Below are positions 52,448 to 62,800 of a DNA stretch of 64,000 bases, piece by piece. Both the position numbers and the translations under genes were made by a program. The DNA comes from Microbacterium salsuginis. GTDB lineage: Bacteria; Actinomycetota; Actinomycetes; Actinomycetales; Microbacteriaceae. The notes beneath the pieces are model-generated. The model did no database searches. It had not been told where the DNA came from and saw only the letters and a program-made list of their open reading frames with translations. The stretch lies in NCBI RefSeq assembly GCF_012524205.1, contig NZ_JABACI010000003.1:62001-126000 (forward strand). The letters run 5' to 3'. Every line of letters starts with the position of its first letter. Within the stretch, counting starts at the first letter, position 1.

Positions 52448-53371
52448 TCAGCCAGAGACGAGGACGGCGACGAGCGACACGACCGCCACGAGGGCGACGA
52501 CGGATGCCGCGGCCACCACGATCACCGCCAGTCTGCGGTCGCGACGGCGCGCGGCTGCGGGGTCGCCGAGGCCCTCGATCCCGGCGTTCGGGGCGTGTGC
52601 GCGGGCCGGCGCGCGCTGCACGCTCGGCGGTACGGCGCGCGGCGTGTAGACGGCATCCGCGGCCGGCGCCACGGCCGCACGCGCGGGCGCGACCGAGGCG
52701 GCGGACTCCGTGACAGCCGGCTCGGCGGGGGCGTCCGTGGCCGGAGCGGCTTCCGCGCGGCGGCGGGACTCGCGGCGCACGACGATCGTCGAGCCGTCGT
52801 CGGGATCGACGGGGGCCGGCGCCTCGCCGGATCGGCGCGGGCCGGCGGTTCCTGTCGCGTGGCTCTGCGGGCGTGGCACGGCATCCGTCGTCCGCGCGCT
52901 GCTGCGCTTGACGGACAGCACGGTGCCGTCGTCGAAAGGCTCGGGCTCGGTCGGCGCGAACCGCCGCTGCGACAGGACGGTGGACTCGTCGTCCGGGTCG
53001 AGGTCGGTGGCGCGACGGGGCGACACCGTGGTCGACTCGTCGACCGGGTCGGGAGCGACCGCACGGCGCGGGGTCAGGACGGTCGCGTCGTCGAAGGGCT
53101 CCGGCTCGGCCGGCGCGGCCCGTCGCTTCGACAGCACCGTGGACTCGTCGACCGGGTCGGGATCGACCGCGCGGCGTGGCGATAACACGGTCTCGTCGTC
53201 GAAGGGCTCCGGCTCGGCCGGCGCTGCCCGTCGCCTCGACAGTCTCGTCGACTCGTCGACCGGGTCGGGATCCGCGGCGCGGCGCGACGAGAAACGGGTG
53301 GCTTCGTCGAGGGGCTCCTCGTGTCGCATCCGCCGTGCGGGCTGCGTGCGCTCGTCGGGCGCGTCCGTCAC
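52448..53371 (-). CDS. tail-anchored protein with tandem acidic-Thr-RR repeats
   Basis: 307 residues. Residues about 20-165 hold eight repeats of the form (D/E)(D/E)x-T-x-(L/V)-S-x-RR, such as [18 protein letters not shown] and [17 protein letters not shown], and a ninth, [11 protein letters not shown], follows. A Pro/Ala-rich stretch and a single C-terminal transmembrane helix (about 279-305) close the protein, so the repeats face the cytoplasm. GTG 53371 overlaps the TGA of the FHA gene (GTGA). Acidic-Thr motifs are typical sites for PknB-type kinases and, when phosphorylated, for FHA domains. No enzyme domain is seen. Scaffold or receptor is inferred. Confidence 0.8.
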   Translation of the reverse strand: MTDAPDERTQPARRMRHEEPLDEATRFSSRRAADPDPVDESTRLSRRRAAPAEPEPFDDETVLSPRRAVDPDPVDESTVLSKRRAAPAEPEPFDDATVLTPRRAVAPDPVDESTTVSPRRATDLDPDDESTVLSQRRFAPTEPEPFDDGTVLSVKRSSARTTDAVPRPQSHATGTAGPRRSGEAPAPVDPDDGSTIVVRRESRRRAEAAPATDAPAEPAVTESAASVAPARAAVAPAADAVYTPRAVPPSVQRAPARAHAPNAGIEGLGDPAAARRRDRRLAVIVVAAASVVALVAVVSLVAVLVSG

Positions 53372-54885
53372 GTGTCGCTCCGCACGAGGCGCACCTCGGC
53401 GTCGCCCAGCAGGAACCGGTCACCCGCCTCGACCTCGACCCCGGGCGGGGCCTCGACCTCGGTGCCCATGAGCGTCGCGAACAGCACGCCGTTCGTCGAG
53501 CCCAGGTCGGTCACGTACCAGCGATCGTCGCGCAGCTGCAGGCGCGCGTGGGTCTTCGAGACGGTCCCGTCCTGGATCGGAATGAGCTGCGCTCCCGGAT
53601 GAGCCGGGTCCGGCGCGGGCCGGCGGCCGAGGATGACGACCTCGGAGCCGATCTCGACGGGGTTGCCGGTGGGCGGCACGAGCGACCAGTGCGTGCGACG
53701 GCGACGGGCGATGATCGTCTCGTCCATGACGTCGTCGTCGTCCGGGATCTCGGGCCGGGCGTGCTGCGCCGAGACCGACGCGCGCGCCGAGCGCGGTCCA
53801 CCCGCGTCGGGCGCTCCTGCCACGGCCGAGACGGGACCGGAACTCTCGGCGAAGGCCTCCGGCTCGCTCAACGGCGATCGCGCAGGGGCCCACGGCTCGG
53901 GGTTCTGGTCGACGGGGGCGCCGCGCGGCACACGCACCACCGGCGGACGGGTCAGGCCCCCGACGGGGTCGCCCGTGGCGGATGCCGGTGGCGACGAGGC
54001 GCCCACCTCGTCGGAGGCCAGCATCGCGGGGATCGGCGGCACGGCGGGCTCCGCGGGCACGGCCGACCTCGGAGCCGGCGCACCCGGGATCGCGCCCGTG
54101 ACCTCACTGCTGAGATCACCGGCATCGGCCGCGAAGCCTTCCCAGCCCTCGCCGGAGGTGCTCGAGACCGGAGCGGGGGCCGCACCGGAGTCCTGCCCCG
54201 ACGCGCTGCCGGGGCTGGGCAGCGGCGGCGGGGCCCACCCGCCCGCGGGTGCCGTGAACTCCGCGGTCGGGGCGGGGGTCGGAGCAGGGGCGGGCGAGCT
54301 CGCCGCCGGAGCGGGCGAGAACGAGGCGGGTTGCGCGGGAGAGAATCCGGCGGGCGAGGCAGGGGTGAATCCGGCCGCCCCGGGGGGCGGCGGCGCCGAG
54401 CTGGGCGGCGCCGGCGCGAACGAGGGCAGCGGTGGGAGCGTGGGCGGGGTGTCGCTCGAGCGCCGCGGGCCGGAGCCCGCCCGTGAGGCGTGGGCGACCG
54501 GCGCATCCGACTCCCGGCCCACCCAGCGGGCGCTTCCGAAGCCGACGATCGTCGCCCACACGGGCAGCAGCAGCACACCGAGCACGGTCATCCCGATGCC
54601 GAAGCCGAACGCGACGTTGAGGCGATAGATCGCCAGGGCGAAGACGACGATGAACGCGATCTGGACGACCGGCACGAAGGCGAGCACGACCAGCCACGGC
54701 GAGAGGCCTGCGAGCTGCAGCAGCACGACGGTGTTGAGGATCGGCACCCACGCCTTCCACGGCTCGACCCCCGACTTGCGGAACACAGCGGAGAGCGCGA
54801 GCCCGACCCACACGTAGAGGGCGGCGACCAGCAGGAGGCTGAGGAGCATCCCGAAGATGACTCCAGAGGCATCGGTGGCGTTCAT
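53368..54885 (-). CDS. membrane protein with DUF5684-like N-terminus and C-terminal FHA domain
   Basis: 505 residues from ATG 54885. Three or four membrane helices (about 10-115) resembling DUF5684 are followed by a Pro/Ala/Ser-rich linker (about 125-375), and a C-terminal FHA domain (about 405-500) with VILGRRPAPD, SKTHARLQL and TDLGSTNGVLF, the standard pThr-binding residues R, S, H and N being present. Just before it is DDDDVMDETIIARRRR, the same acidic-Thr-RR motif found repeatedly in the next gene. It could therefore bind itself (as GarA/OdhI do) or its neighbour. The ATG overlaps the transglutaminase-like gene (ATGA). Confidence 0.88.
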   Translation of the reverse strand: MNATDASGVIFGMLLSLLLVAALYVWVGLALSAVFRKSGVEPWKAWVPILNTVVLLQLAGLSPWLVVLAFVPVVQIAFIVVFALAIYRLNVAFGFGIGMTVLGVLLLPVWATIVGFGSARWVGRESDAPVAHASRAGSGPRRSSDTPPTLPPLPSFAPAPPSSAPPPPGAAGFTPASPAGFSPAQPASFSPAPAASSPAPAPTPAPTAEFTAPAGGWAPPPLPSPGSASGQDSGAAPAPVSSTSGEGWEGFAADAGDLSSEVTGAIPGAPAPRSAVPAEPAVPPIPAMLASDEVGASSPPASATGDPVGGLTRPPVVRVPRGAPVDQNPEPWAPARSPLSEPEAFAESSGPVSAVAGAPDAGGPRSARASVSAQHARPEIPDDDDVMDETIIARRRRTHWSLVPPTGNPVEIGSEVVILGRRPAPDPAHPGAQLIPIQDGTVSKTHARLQLRDDRWYVTDLGSTNGVLFATLMGTEVEAPPGVEVEAGDRFLLGDAEVRLVRSDT

Positions 54886-57410
54886 GGCATGGGACGCGCG
54901 GGCTCTGCCCGTCGTCTCCCCCTCTCGGCGATTCGCAGGCCGGCACCGGATTCGGATGCCAGCGGACGGAGCAACGATCTCAACGATACGGTCGCGAGCG
55001 CCCCGCGCCAGAAACCGCGCTCGCGTCGCAGTGCGCGTCGTTCGGCGTCGACAGTGCGCCAGTACTCCTCGGCCTCGGCGGGGTCGAGCGTCGCCGACGA
55101 GAAGACGGCGCGGTCCGCCGCTGTCGCGAGGGCCGCACCCGACGGCGAGGCGAAGGCCTCGGCGAGCTCGCTCCGCGTGAAGGCGCGCGGGGCTTCGCGC
55201 CCCGAGTCGACCGCGGCATCGACGTACTCGTCCCAGCCGCCGGCGATGCGGGATGCGGGAACCGCAGCCCGTCGCCGCGACCGCCGTCGCGACGCCTTGG
55301 CGCCCAGCACGATCAGGAACGGCCCGAACGCCAGTGCGAGCACCAGCGTGACCACGCCGGTGATCCGCAGCACCGGCCACAGCCACGCCAGATCGACGGC
55401 GGCCTCCTCCTCGGCGGCGCGATCCGACGCGGAATCCTCCTGCGTGGGATCGGGGGGCACCACTTCTTCGACCGAGTCGGGGCGCACTTCGGTGACGTTC
55501 TCGGGGTCGCGCTGCTCGGTCACATCCAGGCTGGGCGACTGGTCGTACTGCGGCGTCACGTCGACGGCGACCCACTCGCCGTCCGCGGACTGCACTTCGG
55601 TCCATGCCGCGAGATCGCCGGCACGGCAGGCGCCCTCGTCGCAGGCCGACAGCTCCGCGTCGGACGCCTCGAGCCGTGCCCCGAGCACGACCCGTGCCGG
55701 GAATCCGAGCTCGCGCGCCATCAGCGCCGCTGCCACGGCGAACTGCTCGTCGTCACCGACGGCGGCGACGAAGTTGCCGGACGCCTCGGCACGAGGATCG
55801 GTCTCGCGCTCGAGCAGCCGCGAGAACATCGTCTCCACGCGGGCCAGCGAGTGCCCCGACGCGCTCGGCTGGAACGAGTAGTCCGACAGCTGGGTGGCCC
55901 ATGCCGGAAGTGCGTCTTCCTCGCCGGATGCCAGGCCGTGGCTGAGGTAGCCGCGCTCGCGCATGAGCGAGACGAGGCCGTCCAGCCGCGCTCCGCCGGT
56001 GCCGGTGCCGTGCCGGTCCATCCACGTGCGCAGGCTCTCGGGGGTGGCGACACCGCCGGGCGGACCGCCCGGCGCCTCGAGCTCCGACAGCTCGGCGGCA
56101 GCCGGCTCCACGCCGTTCAGGACGAACCGGTCGCCGGGCTGCAACCCGCCGCCGGCGGTCTGCACGCCGGCTGCCGCGGTGGCGTTGTAGTAGAACCGAT
56201 CGGCGAGCGTCGCGGCCCGGGGCCCGCCGAAGTCGACCGTCCGCAGACGCCCGGCTGTCGGCATCCAGATCCCGTCCCATGCCTCGATCGAGATCGCGGC
56301 GCCGACCGGCTCGCCCTCACCCGCGTCGAGCGCGGACGGCACGCGCACGAAGCGTCCGGCATCCGCGGTTCCGTCTCCGCCGCCGGGGCGGTACACCTCG
56401 CCGTCGTAGGCATCGAGCGTCGCCAGGCGGACGCGGTCGGGAAGGGCCGCCCCGTCGACGGGGTCGACGCGGAACAGCAGCTCGCCGACGCGCTCGTCGC
56501 CGAACAGCGCGCGGTACTGCGCGAGTGGGCTGACCTCTGCCGACAGGTCGATGTCGGGCCCGATCGCGGAGCGCAGCACGTCGCGGTCGGCGCCCCGTGC
56601 GGCGAACGGCACGACCACGACCGCGATCGTGAGCGCCACGGCCGTCAGCCCCGCGCCCAGCAGCGTGCGGCGGCGGTCGGCCGGCGACGTGCGGCGCGAG
56701 ACGCGGACGCCGCTGGATGCCGCAGCCCGCTGCAGCGCCCGCACGCGCTGGTCGTGCGTGCGCCACGCCAGCCACAGCAGGCACGCCAGCAGTGCGGCCA
56801 CGCCGATCGCCGTCTCGACCGGGGCGTACAGGGCCACCGGGCCGAGCCGCAGTGGCGCGCTCACCGTCGTGCGACCGAAGAACAGCCCGAACGACACCAT
56901 GCCCAGCGCCACCGGCACCGCGGCGTACGCGGCACGGTTCTCGCGCCACGCCAGGAGGAGGACGACGCACGTGCCGACGAGGAACACCACCAGCGCGGGC
57001 ACGAGCAGGTTGCGATACGAGCCGACCGGGAGCTCGACCGTGACGAGGTCCTTCCAGCCCAGCACGAGCCCGCTCGCGAGCTCGCCCAGGCCCCGCAGCA
57101 GCTGGTCGGGAGCACCCAGGCGCGACGGCACCGCGAGCGGAACACCCAGCAGCAGGACTGCGACCGCGAGGGCTCCGGCGACGATCCAGCCGTTCCACCG
57201 CCAGCGCCACGCGGCCGACGCGATCAGCGCCGCGACGCCGGCACCGACCGCGACCAGCACGAGGAGGCTGGTCGAGCGGTAGATCGGCCACGCGGCGACG
57301 GCGGCGATCGCCACGATGACGGCGGCGAACACGGCTCCCGCCGCCACTCGAGGCACGAACCGGGGCGGCCGCACACGCGGCGAGACGGCGGGCGGCGTCG
57401 GGGCGCTCAC
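54882..57410 (-). CDS. transglutaminase-like (TgpA/DUF3488) membrane protein, probable pseudoenzyme
   Basis: 842 residues. Six or so membrane helices (about 20-225) are followed by a large extracellular region, a transglutaminase-like domain (about 520-655), a helix near residue 700 and a cytoplasmic C-terminus. In active TgpA domains the motifs are GxC, HxW and DPT. Here the first reads GDDEQFAVAAAL with no cysteine, the second DLAAWTEVQ with Ala in place of His, and only AVDVTPQ retains the Asp. Catalysis is therefore unlikely. GTG 57410 overlaps the DUF58 gene stop (GTGA). The cluster of MoxR, DUF58 and TgpA-like genes is common in bacteria, with unknown role. Confidence 0.88.
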   Translation of the reverse strand: MSAPTPPAVSPRVRPPRFVPRVAAGAVFAAVIVAIAAVAAWPIYRSTSLLVLVAVGAGVAALIASAAWRWRWNGWIVAGALAVAVLLLGVPLAVPSRLGAPDQLLRGLGELASGLVLGWKDLVTVELPVGSYRNLLVPALVVFLVGTCVVLLLAWRENRAAYAAVPVALGMVSFGLFFGRTTVSAPLRLGPVALYAPVETAIGVAALLACLLWLAWRTHDQRVRALQRAAASSGVRVSRRTSPADRRRTLLGAGLTAVALTIAVVVVPFAARGADRDVLRSAIGPDIDLSAEVSPLAQYRALFGDERVGELLFRVDPVDGAALPDRVRLATLDAYDGEVYRPGGGDGTADAGRFVRVPSALDAGEGEPVGAAISIEAWDGIWMPTAGRLRTVDFGGPRAATLADRFYYNATAAAGVQTAGGGLQPGDRFVLNGVEPAAAELSELEAPGGPPGGVATPESLRTWMDRHGTGTGGARLDGLVSLMRERGYLSHGLASGEEDALPAWATQLSDYSFQPSASGHSLARVETMFSRLLERETDPRAEASGNFVAAVGDDEQFAVAAALMARELGFPARVVLGARLEASDAELSACDEGACRAGDLAAWTEVQSADGEWVAVDVTPQYDQSPSLDVTEQRDPENVTEVRPDSVEEVVPPDPTQEDSASDRAAEEEAAVDLAWLWPVLRITGVVTLVLALAFGPFLIVLGAKASRRRSRRRAAVPASRIAGGWDEYVDAAVDSGREAPRAFTRSELAEAFASPSGAALATAADRAVFSSATLDPAEAEEYWRTVDAERRALRRERGFWRGALATVSLRSLLRPLASESGAGLRIAERGRRRAEPARPMP

Positions 57411-58777
57411 GAGGTCGCCCCTCTCAGCAGCAGGCCGGCGAGATCGTCGAGCGTTCCGACGGTGAGCACCGACAGCCCCGACAGCGTCTGCATGCGCGGG
57501 TGCGCGCTCTCATCGCAGATGACCCCGATGACGGCGGTATCACTGGGGAACGCCAGCGCCGCCTGCTGCAGGCGCGTGAGGGTCACGCGCGAACCCACCA
57601 CCACGAACGCGATGGAGAGCCGCTCGCCGGACTCGGTGGTGAGGCGGCAGACCTCGCCCACCGGCATCGTGTTCTCGAGCAGCTCGACCGAGCTGAACCC
57701 GTCGAGCATCGGACGCGGTGCGGCGGCCGGCACGCGGCGGATCGCGCGCAGCCGGCCCCGCACGACGCGGGGGATCTCGGAGCCCGTCACGATCGTCACG
57801 TCACGCGCATCGTGCACGGCGCGCAGGCCGAGCGACGCGGCGCACGACACGGCGAGCTCGAACTCATCCGCGTCGGCGTACTCCGCCTGGGACGCAGCGA
57901 GCACGACGGCCATGCTCGAACGGCGCGACTCCTCGTACTGGCGGACCATGAGCTTGCCGGTCTTGGCCGTCGAGCGCCAGTGGATCTGGCGACGCGAGTC
58001 GCCGGGGGCGTACTCGCGGATCGCGTGGAACGACATGTCGGCGTCGACGAGCCGGCGCGTCGGGCTGCCCTCCAAGTCGCGGATCAGGCCCGCGCTGGTG
58101 GACGGCAGCAGCGTGGTACGCGGGTGCACGTACACCTCGTGCACGTCCTCGAACGCGTGCTCTCGGCGCAGCAGCCCGATGGGATCACTGCGGACGGTGG
58201 TCGCCGGGCCGACGGTGACGACGCCGCGGCGCAGCCCCGGGATGTCGAGGGGCTGCGCGACGGTGTGCCCGGGGCGCAGCAGCGGAACGCCGAACTCCAC
58301 CAGTCCGGCGCCGACCGGGATGTCGATGCGGCCGGGCAGCGCGATCCGGTGACCGTCATTGCGCACCACGATCTCGCCTGTGACGCCGTCGCCCGCGACG
58401 ACGCGCTCGTGCGTGAGCGAGAGGTCGACATCGTATGCGCGGGCCCCGAAGAGGAACGGCACGGCGGTGACCAGAAGGACGACGGATGCCGCGCCCGCGA
58501 CCATCCACTCCACCCAGCCGAACACCAGACCGAGCACGAGACCCGCGGTCGCCGCCACCGCGACGAGCGTGCCCGCGGGACGCACGGTGCGCGAAGCCCA
58601 GGTCGCCGCGGCCGCGATCGCCGCCCCGGTCGCCCGCGACGCGCTCGTCCACCACACCGCGGCGCGCACGAGCGCGCGTGCGCGGGGCGACGCGACGCTC
58701 GTGGCGGTCGCGTGCGTGCGCCCGGTCATCCCACTGGACTGGACCGTGCGTGTCAGACGCGACTCGGTGAGGCTCAT
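57407..58777 (-). CDS. DUF58 domain-containing protein
   Basis: 456 residues from ATG 58777. Two membrane helices (about 65-115) precede the DUF58 region. Its core HAIREYAPGDSRRQIHWRST is at about residues 245-265, and the VWA-like fold with MVRQYEESRRSSMAVVL follows. It starts 12 bases from the MoxR stop. MoxR-DUF58 pairs act together, perhaps as chaperone and substrate-binding partner; this is known for the family and not tested here. Confidence 0.92.
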   Translation of the reverse strand: MSLTESRLTRTVQSSGMTGRTHATATSVASPRARALVRAAVWWTSASRATGAAIAAAATWASRTVRPAGTLVAVAATAGLVLGLVFGWVEWMVAGAASVVLLVTAVPFLFGARAYDVDLSLTHERVVAGDGVTGEIVVRNDGHRIALPGRIDIPVGAGLVEFGVPLLRPGHTVAQPLDIPGLRRGVVTVGPATTVRSDPIGLLRREHAFEDVHEVYVHPRTTLLPSTSAGLIRDLEGSPTRRLVDADMSFHAIREYAPGDSRRQIHWRSTAKTGKLMVRQYEESRRSSMAVVLAASQAEYADADEFELAVSCAASLGLRAVHDARDVTIVTGSEIPRVVRGRLRAIRRVPAAAPRPMLDGFSSVELLENTMPVGEVCRLTTESGERLSIAFVVVGSRVTLTRLQQAALAFPSDTAVIGVICDESAHPRMQTLSGLSVLTVGTLDDLAGLLLRGATS

Positions 58778-58788
58778 GCGGCTCCGGC

Positions 58789-59757
58789 TCAGACGGCGGC
58801 TTCGCGACGGGCGGGGGGTGCGACGTCGAGCAGCACCTGCCCGACCACGGTCTCCTGGGTGACGCCGTCGAACTCGGCCTCGGGGTGCAGGATCAGGCGG
58901 TGCGAGAGCACCGGCACAGCGAGCGCCTTCACGTCGTCGGGCGTCGCGTAGGTGCGCCCCTGCGACGCCGCGCGCGTGCGCGTGGCCTTCGAGAGCGCGA
59001 GGGCTCCGCGGATGCTGACGCCTAGCCGCACTTCGTCGGCCGCCCGTGTGGCGTCCACCAGCCGGGCGATGTAGTCCAAGACCAGCGCGTCGACGTACAC
59101 CTGGGTGGCGAGGTCGGCCATGCCGACGAGCGCCTGCGGCGTGATGATCGGCGACAGGTCGGCCGTTGCCACGGCTGCACCGTCGAGGATGCGGACGGTC
59201 GCTGCGTGGTCGGGGTAGCCGAGCGACGTGCGCATCATGAAGCGGTCGAGCTGCGCCTCGGGGAGGCGGTAGGTGCCCGCCTGCTCCACCGGGTTCTGCG
59301 TGGCGAGCACGAGGAACGGCACGCCGACCTGACGCGAGACGCCGTCGATCGTGACGCGCCCCTCCTCCATGACCTCGAGCAGAGCCGACTGCGTCTTGGG
59401 GCTCGCGCGGTTGATCTCGTCGGCCAGCACGATGTTGGCGAAGATCGGGCCGGCGTGGAACTCGAACACGCCCTCCTTCTGGTCGTACACACTCAGACCC
59501 GTGATGTCGCTCGGGAGCAGATCGGGCGTGAACTGGATGCGCGTGTTGACGCCCTGCACCGACTGGCCCATGGCGCGGGCCAGCGAGGTCTTGCCGGTTC
59601 CGGGGACGTCCTCGAGCAGGACGTGACCGTCGCTGAGCATCGCGGTGAGGACCAGCTCGACCACGTGGCGCTTGCCCAGCAGGGCGCGCTCGACGTTGTC
59701 GGCGATCTGCCCGAACGTCTGGGCGAACCAGTCGGCCTGATCCTGAGTGATGGTCAT
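58789..59757 (-). CDS. MoxR-family AAA+ ATPase
   Basis: 322 residues from ATG 59757 (AAGGA nine bases upstream). Walker A is EDVPGTGKTSLA, Walker B is LADEINRASPK, and the sensor ATQNPVEQAGTYRLPEAQLD and C-terminal lid follow. MoxR ATPases are believed to assist assembly of protein complexes containing VWA partners, here the DUF58 protein encoded next. It lies 62 bases after the giant Ig-like gene. Confidence 0.95.
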   Translation of the reverse strand: MTITQDQADWFAQTFGQIADNVERALLGKRHVVELVLTAMLSDGHVLLEDVPGTGKTSLARAMGQSVQGVNTRIQFTPDLLPSDITGLSVYDQKEGVFEFHAGPIFANIVLADEINRASPKTQSALLEVMEEGRVTIDGVSRQVGVPFLVLATQNPVEQAGTYRLPEAQLDRFMMRTSLGYPDHAATVRILDGAAVATADLSPIITPQALVGMADLATQVYVDALVLDYIARLVDATRAADEVRLGVSIRGALALSKATRTRAASQGRTYATPDDVKALAVPVLSHRLILHPEAEFDGVTQETVVGQVLLDVAPPARREAAV

Positions 59758-59819
59758 GTCGTGATGTCCTTGCTGTTCTGGCTTGGAGGCGAGGGCGGGT
59801 CGGCTGGAGCGGCTCCGGC

Positions 59820-62800
59820 TCAGGGGGCCGGTGCAGGCCCGGGTGGCGTGCCAGGGTCGGGTTGCGTGCCTGGGTCGCATGCCCTCTTCGGCAGGGTCTG
59901 GGAGGCCGGATCGAGGTTCCACGCCGCGTCCCAGCCGGCGCTGACGGTGACACCTTCGACGCTGACCGCGCCGGCCGGCACCGTCCACGAGCCCGCGGTG
60001 TAGGGCAGCGCCGCGTTGTTCTCGTCGCGGAAGACGATGCCGGCGTCCGACCACGTGAACGAGGCGTCGCCGTTGCTGGACTGCGAAGTGCGCTGCAGCG
60101 AGGTGCCGGCGGTGCAGGACTGGATCGACCAGCTCGCCTGCACCTGGTACGGGGCGCTCCCGGCCGCCGGGACGACGGGCGCACGCGCCGACTCATTGCC
60201 CCAGAACTTGTGCCGGTAGTACACATTGATGCCCGGGTCCCGGTCGTACACCGGCGTCCCGTCGTTCCAGCCCTCGAAGTGCACCTCGTTGCTGCGCGGC
60301 GGGTTCTCGGTCGAACTGGGCGTCCCGGTGATGCGCCACTGCGCCTGCTGACCCTGGACCACGGGACGGCGATCGACGACGAACGTGTATCCGCGGGGCG
60401 CCGCGCCGCTCTGGGTCGCCCGGACGCTCGCCTCGGCGCTGCCTCCGCCGTACACGGCACCGCCGTACCAGGATTCGACGCACACGAAGAAGCGGTACTC
60501 GTCGCCGTCCTCGAGCCCCGGGAAGGACGCGTTCGCTCCGCCTGCCACAGGGTCACAGCGGTGCCGGTCTTCGTATTGGACGATGTGGTAGCGCAGCTCC
60601 GAACCGGTGCCGTTGGGCTGGGCGGTGGCCACGGCGTTCACCGTCGCGAATCCGTCGCCGGTGGACTGCGAGCTGAGCGACAGGGTCACGTTCTGGGGCG
60701 CGCCCACGCCGTTGGCTTGGACCGTGACGGTTTCGCCCGACGGCCGCCCGCCGAGGCCGGGAGGCAGCGAGAACCGCGAGTACGGGGTGATCGAGACGTT
60801 CGTGAGCGAGTTCGAGCCGACCCGGAAGCGGGGCACGTCGACGCGCTCCGAGTTGCCCACCGGCACGCGGACGGTCTCGCCGGCGGGGCTCGAGATCTCG
60901 AGCGTGCCGGTCTCGGCGCCGTCGACGCCGTGGATCGCGAGCGAGATGACACCGCCATCGCCGTCGGTGACGACCGGCGACCACTCGACGCGCGACGGAC
61001 TGCCCGGGGTGTCGTACGCCCACGCGACGGTGCGGACGCTGCCGCGCGACTCGCCCACGCTGTTGATCGCCCATGCCTCGTAGGTGCGCTGCTCGCCGTT
61101 GGGCGCCGGGATCGGCGGGCACACGCCGTCCGCCCCGCAGCGCGCGACCTCGGCGCCGCCCGAGCGCACGACGAACCCGCTCAGCGACGGATAGGCCTGC
61201 CGCGCCTCGCCCGGGTCGACGCGCAGCGTCACCGTGCCGTCGGCGTAGCCGGTCTGCGCGACGCTCGACGGCGTCTTGGGGTAGCCGAGCAGGTCGAGCA
61301 TCACACGTCCGTCGCGCTCGGAGCTGGTCACGCGGCCCTGCGCGTCGCGCACCGAGAACGCGGCGGTGCACGTCGCGCCCGGGGCATCCCCCGTCCACGA
61401 TGCCGTCACGTTCGTGTCCGAGGCGACTGCGAAGGCCACCCCGACGCACGCGCCGGTCGGTCGCACGCCGACGACCTCGAGGGGTGTGCGCGGGAGCGGG
61501 TTGACCTCGCCGCCCGCGCCGATCACCGAGAAGCTGCACGACGAGCCGGAGCTCTGCGAGCACTGCTTGACCACCGAGCCGCCCTGCGGCAGCGTCGACG
61601 GCGCCGCGCCGACGCGCAGGATCAGCCGCGCGGGTGCCACCGCAGGATGACTGGTGACCGAGACGAGCGCGGCCTCCTCCGACCCGGGCACCGCGGCGTC
61701 GGCGCCGGTGACCGTGAGCACGGAGCCTTCCTGAGTCACATCGAACGATCCGCCGCCGTGCTCGACGGCGTACTGGATGCCGTCCCAGTCCTCGCGCAGC
61801 TGCCACGTCGTCATGTTGCGCAGGTCGAACGTCGCCGTCTCGCCCGGCCCGACCGTGATCGATCCCGGCCGCAGCACTGGCTGCGGGTCCTGCGGCTGCA
61901 CCGTGACCGGCACCGACAGGTACGTCCAGTCGTCCTTGCCCGCGATGCGCACCGGCACCTGACACGCGTCGACCCAGGGCGCTCCGGCGCCCGCGTCGTA
62001 GCGCACCACGGTGCCCGACTCCACGGTGCAGGCGGCCTCCGCTCGCGCCCCCGAGACGCGCACGTCCGGTCCGACCTCGATGCGGCTGCCGCGCGGACGG
62101 GCCACGAGCTCGGCCATGTCGAACGTGGTCGACTCGGTCTCGCGCACCTCCGGCGACGCTGCGCCCGCGCGCAGGGTCAGAGCCAGATCGTCGTCGCCGG
62201 GGACCTTGAGGAATCCGTAGGTGGTCACCGTCTCGGACTCGTCGCCCGCCTGGGCGCTCTCGCCCGTGACCGCGAACGGGATGAGTCGCGTCGTCGCCGG
62301 CAGCTCGCCGCGCAGCTCGGTGCCGTCGACAGTCACACCCTCGGGCTCGCCCCACAGCGACACCTCGAGATCCGAGATGTCGCCGCCGGACCACGTGACC
62401 TTGCCGTCGAGCACATCCACGCCGCGAGGGAAGTCCTCGCGGGACTCCACCGTGAGGATCGTGTCGGAGACGATGGGGTAGTCGGGCACGCTCTCGCGCA
62501 CGACCCGCACCACGATGAGCCCGCGCCCAGTGTTGCCCGACGTCGACTCGACGTCGTAGAGGAACGACATCGTGCCCGGCTCGGCGCCGGCCTCGATCAC
62601 GACGGTGGCATCGTCGACCGTCTGGATGCGGTCATCCAGGCGGGCATACTCGGGGTTCTCGCTGCCGTCGACGAGAGACGCCGGCACGTCGGGGCGGATG
62701 TCGGTGACCTTCAGCGCACCCAGCGTCGGGTCGAGGTCGTTCGACAGCGGGCTGACCCGGATGGTGTTGCCCTCACCAGCCTGCACCTGCACGTAGTCGG

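Noticed and set aside
57407..60556. Single frame of 1049 codons covering DUF58 and MoxR region
   Set aside because: Real DUF58 starts at 58777; the upstream part is out of frame with the MoxR gene and reads as an Arg-rich shadow.
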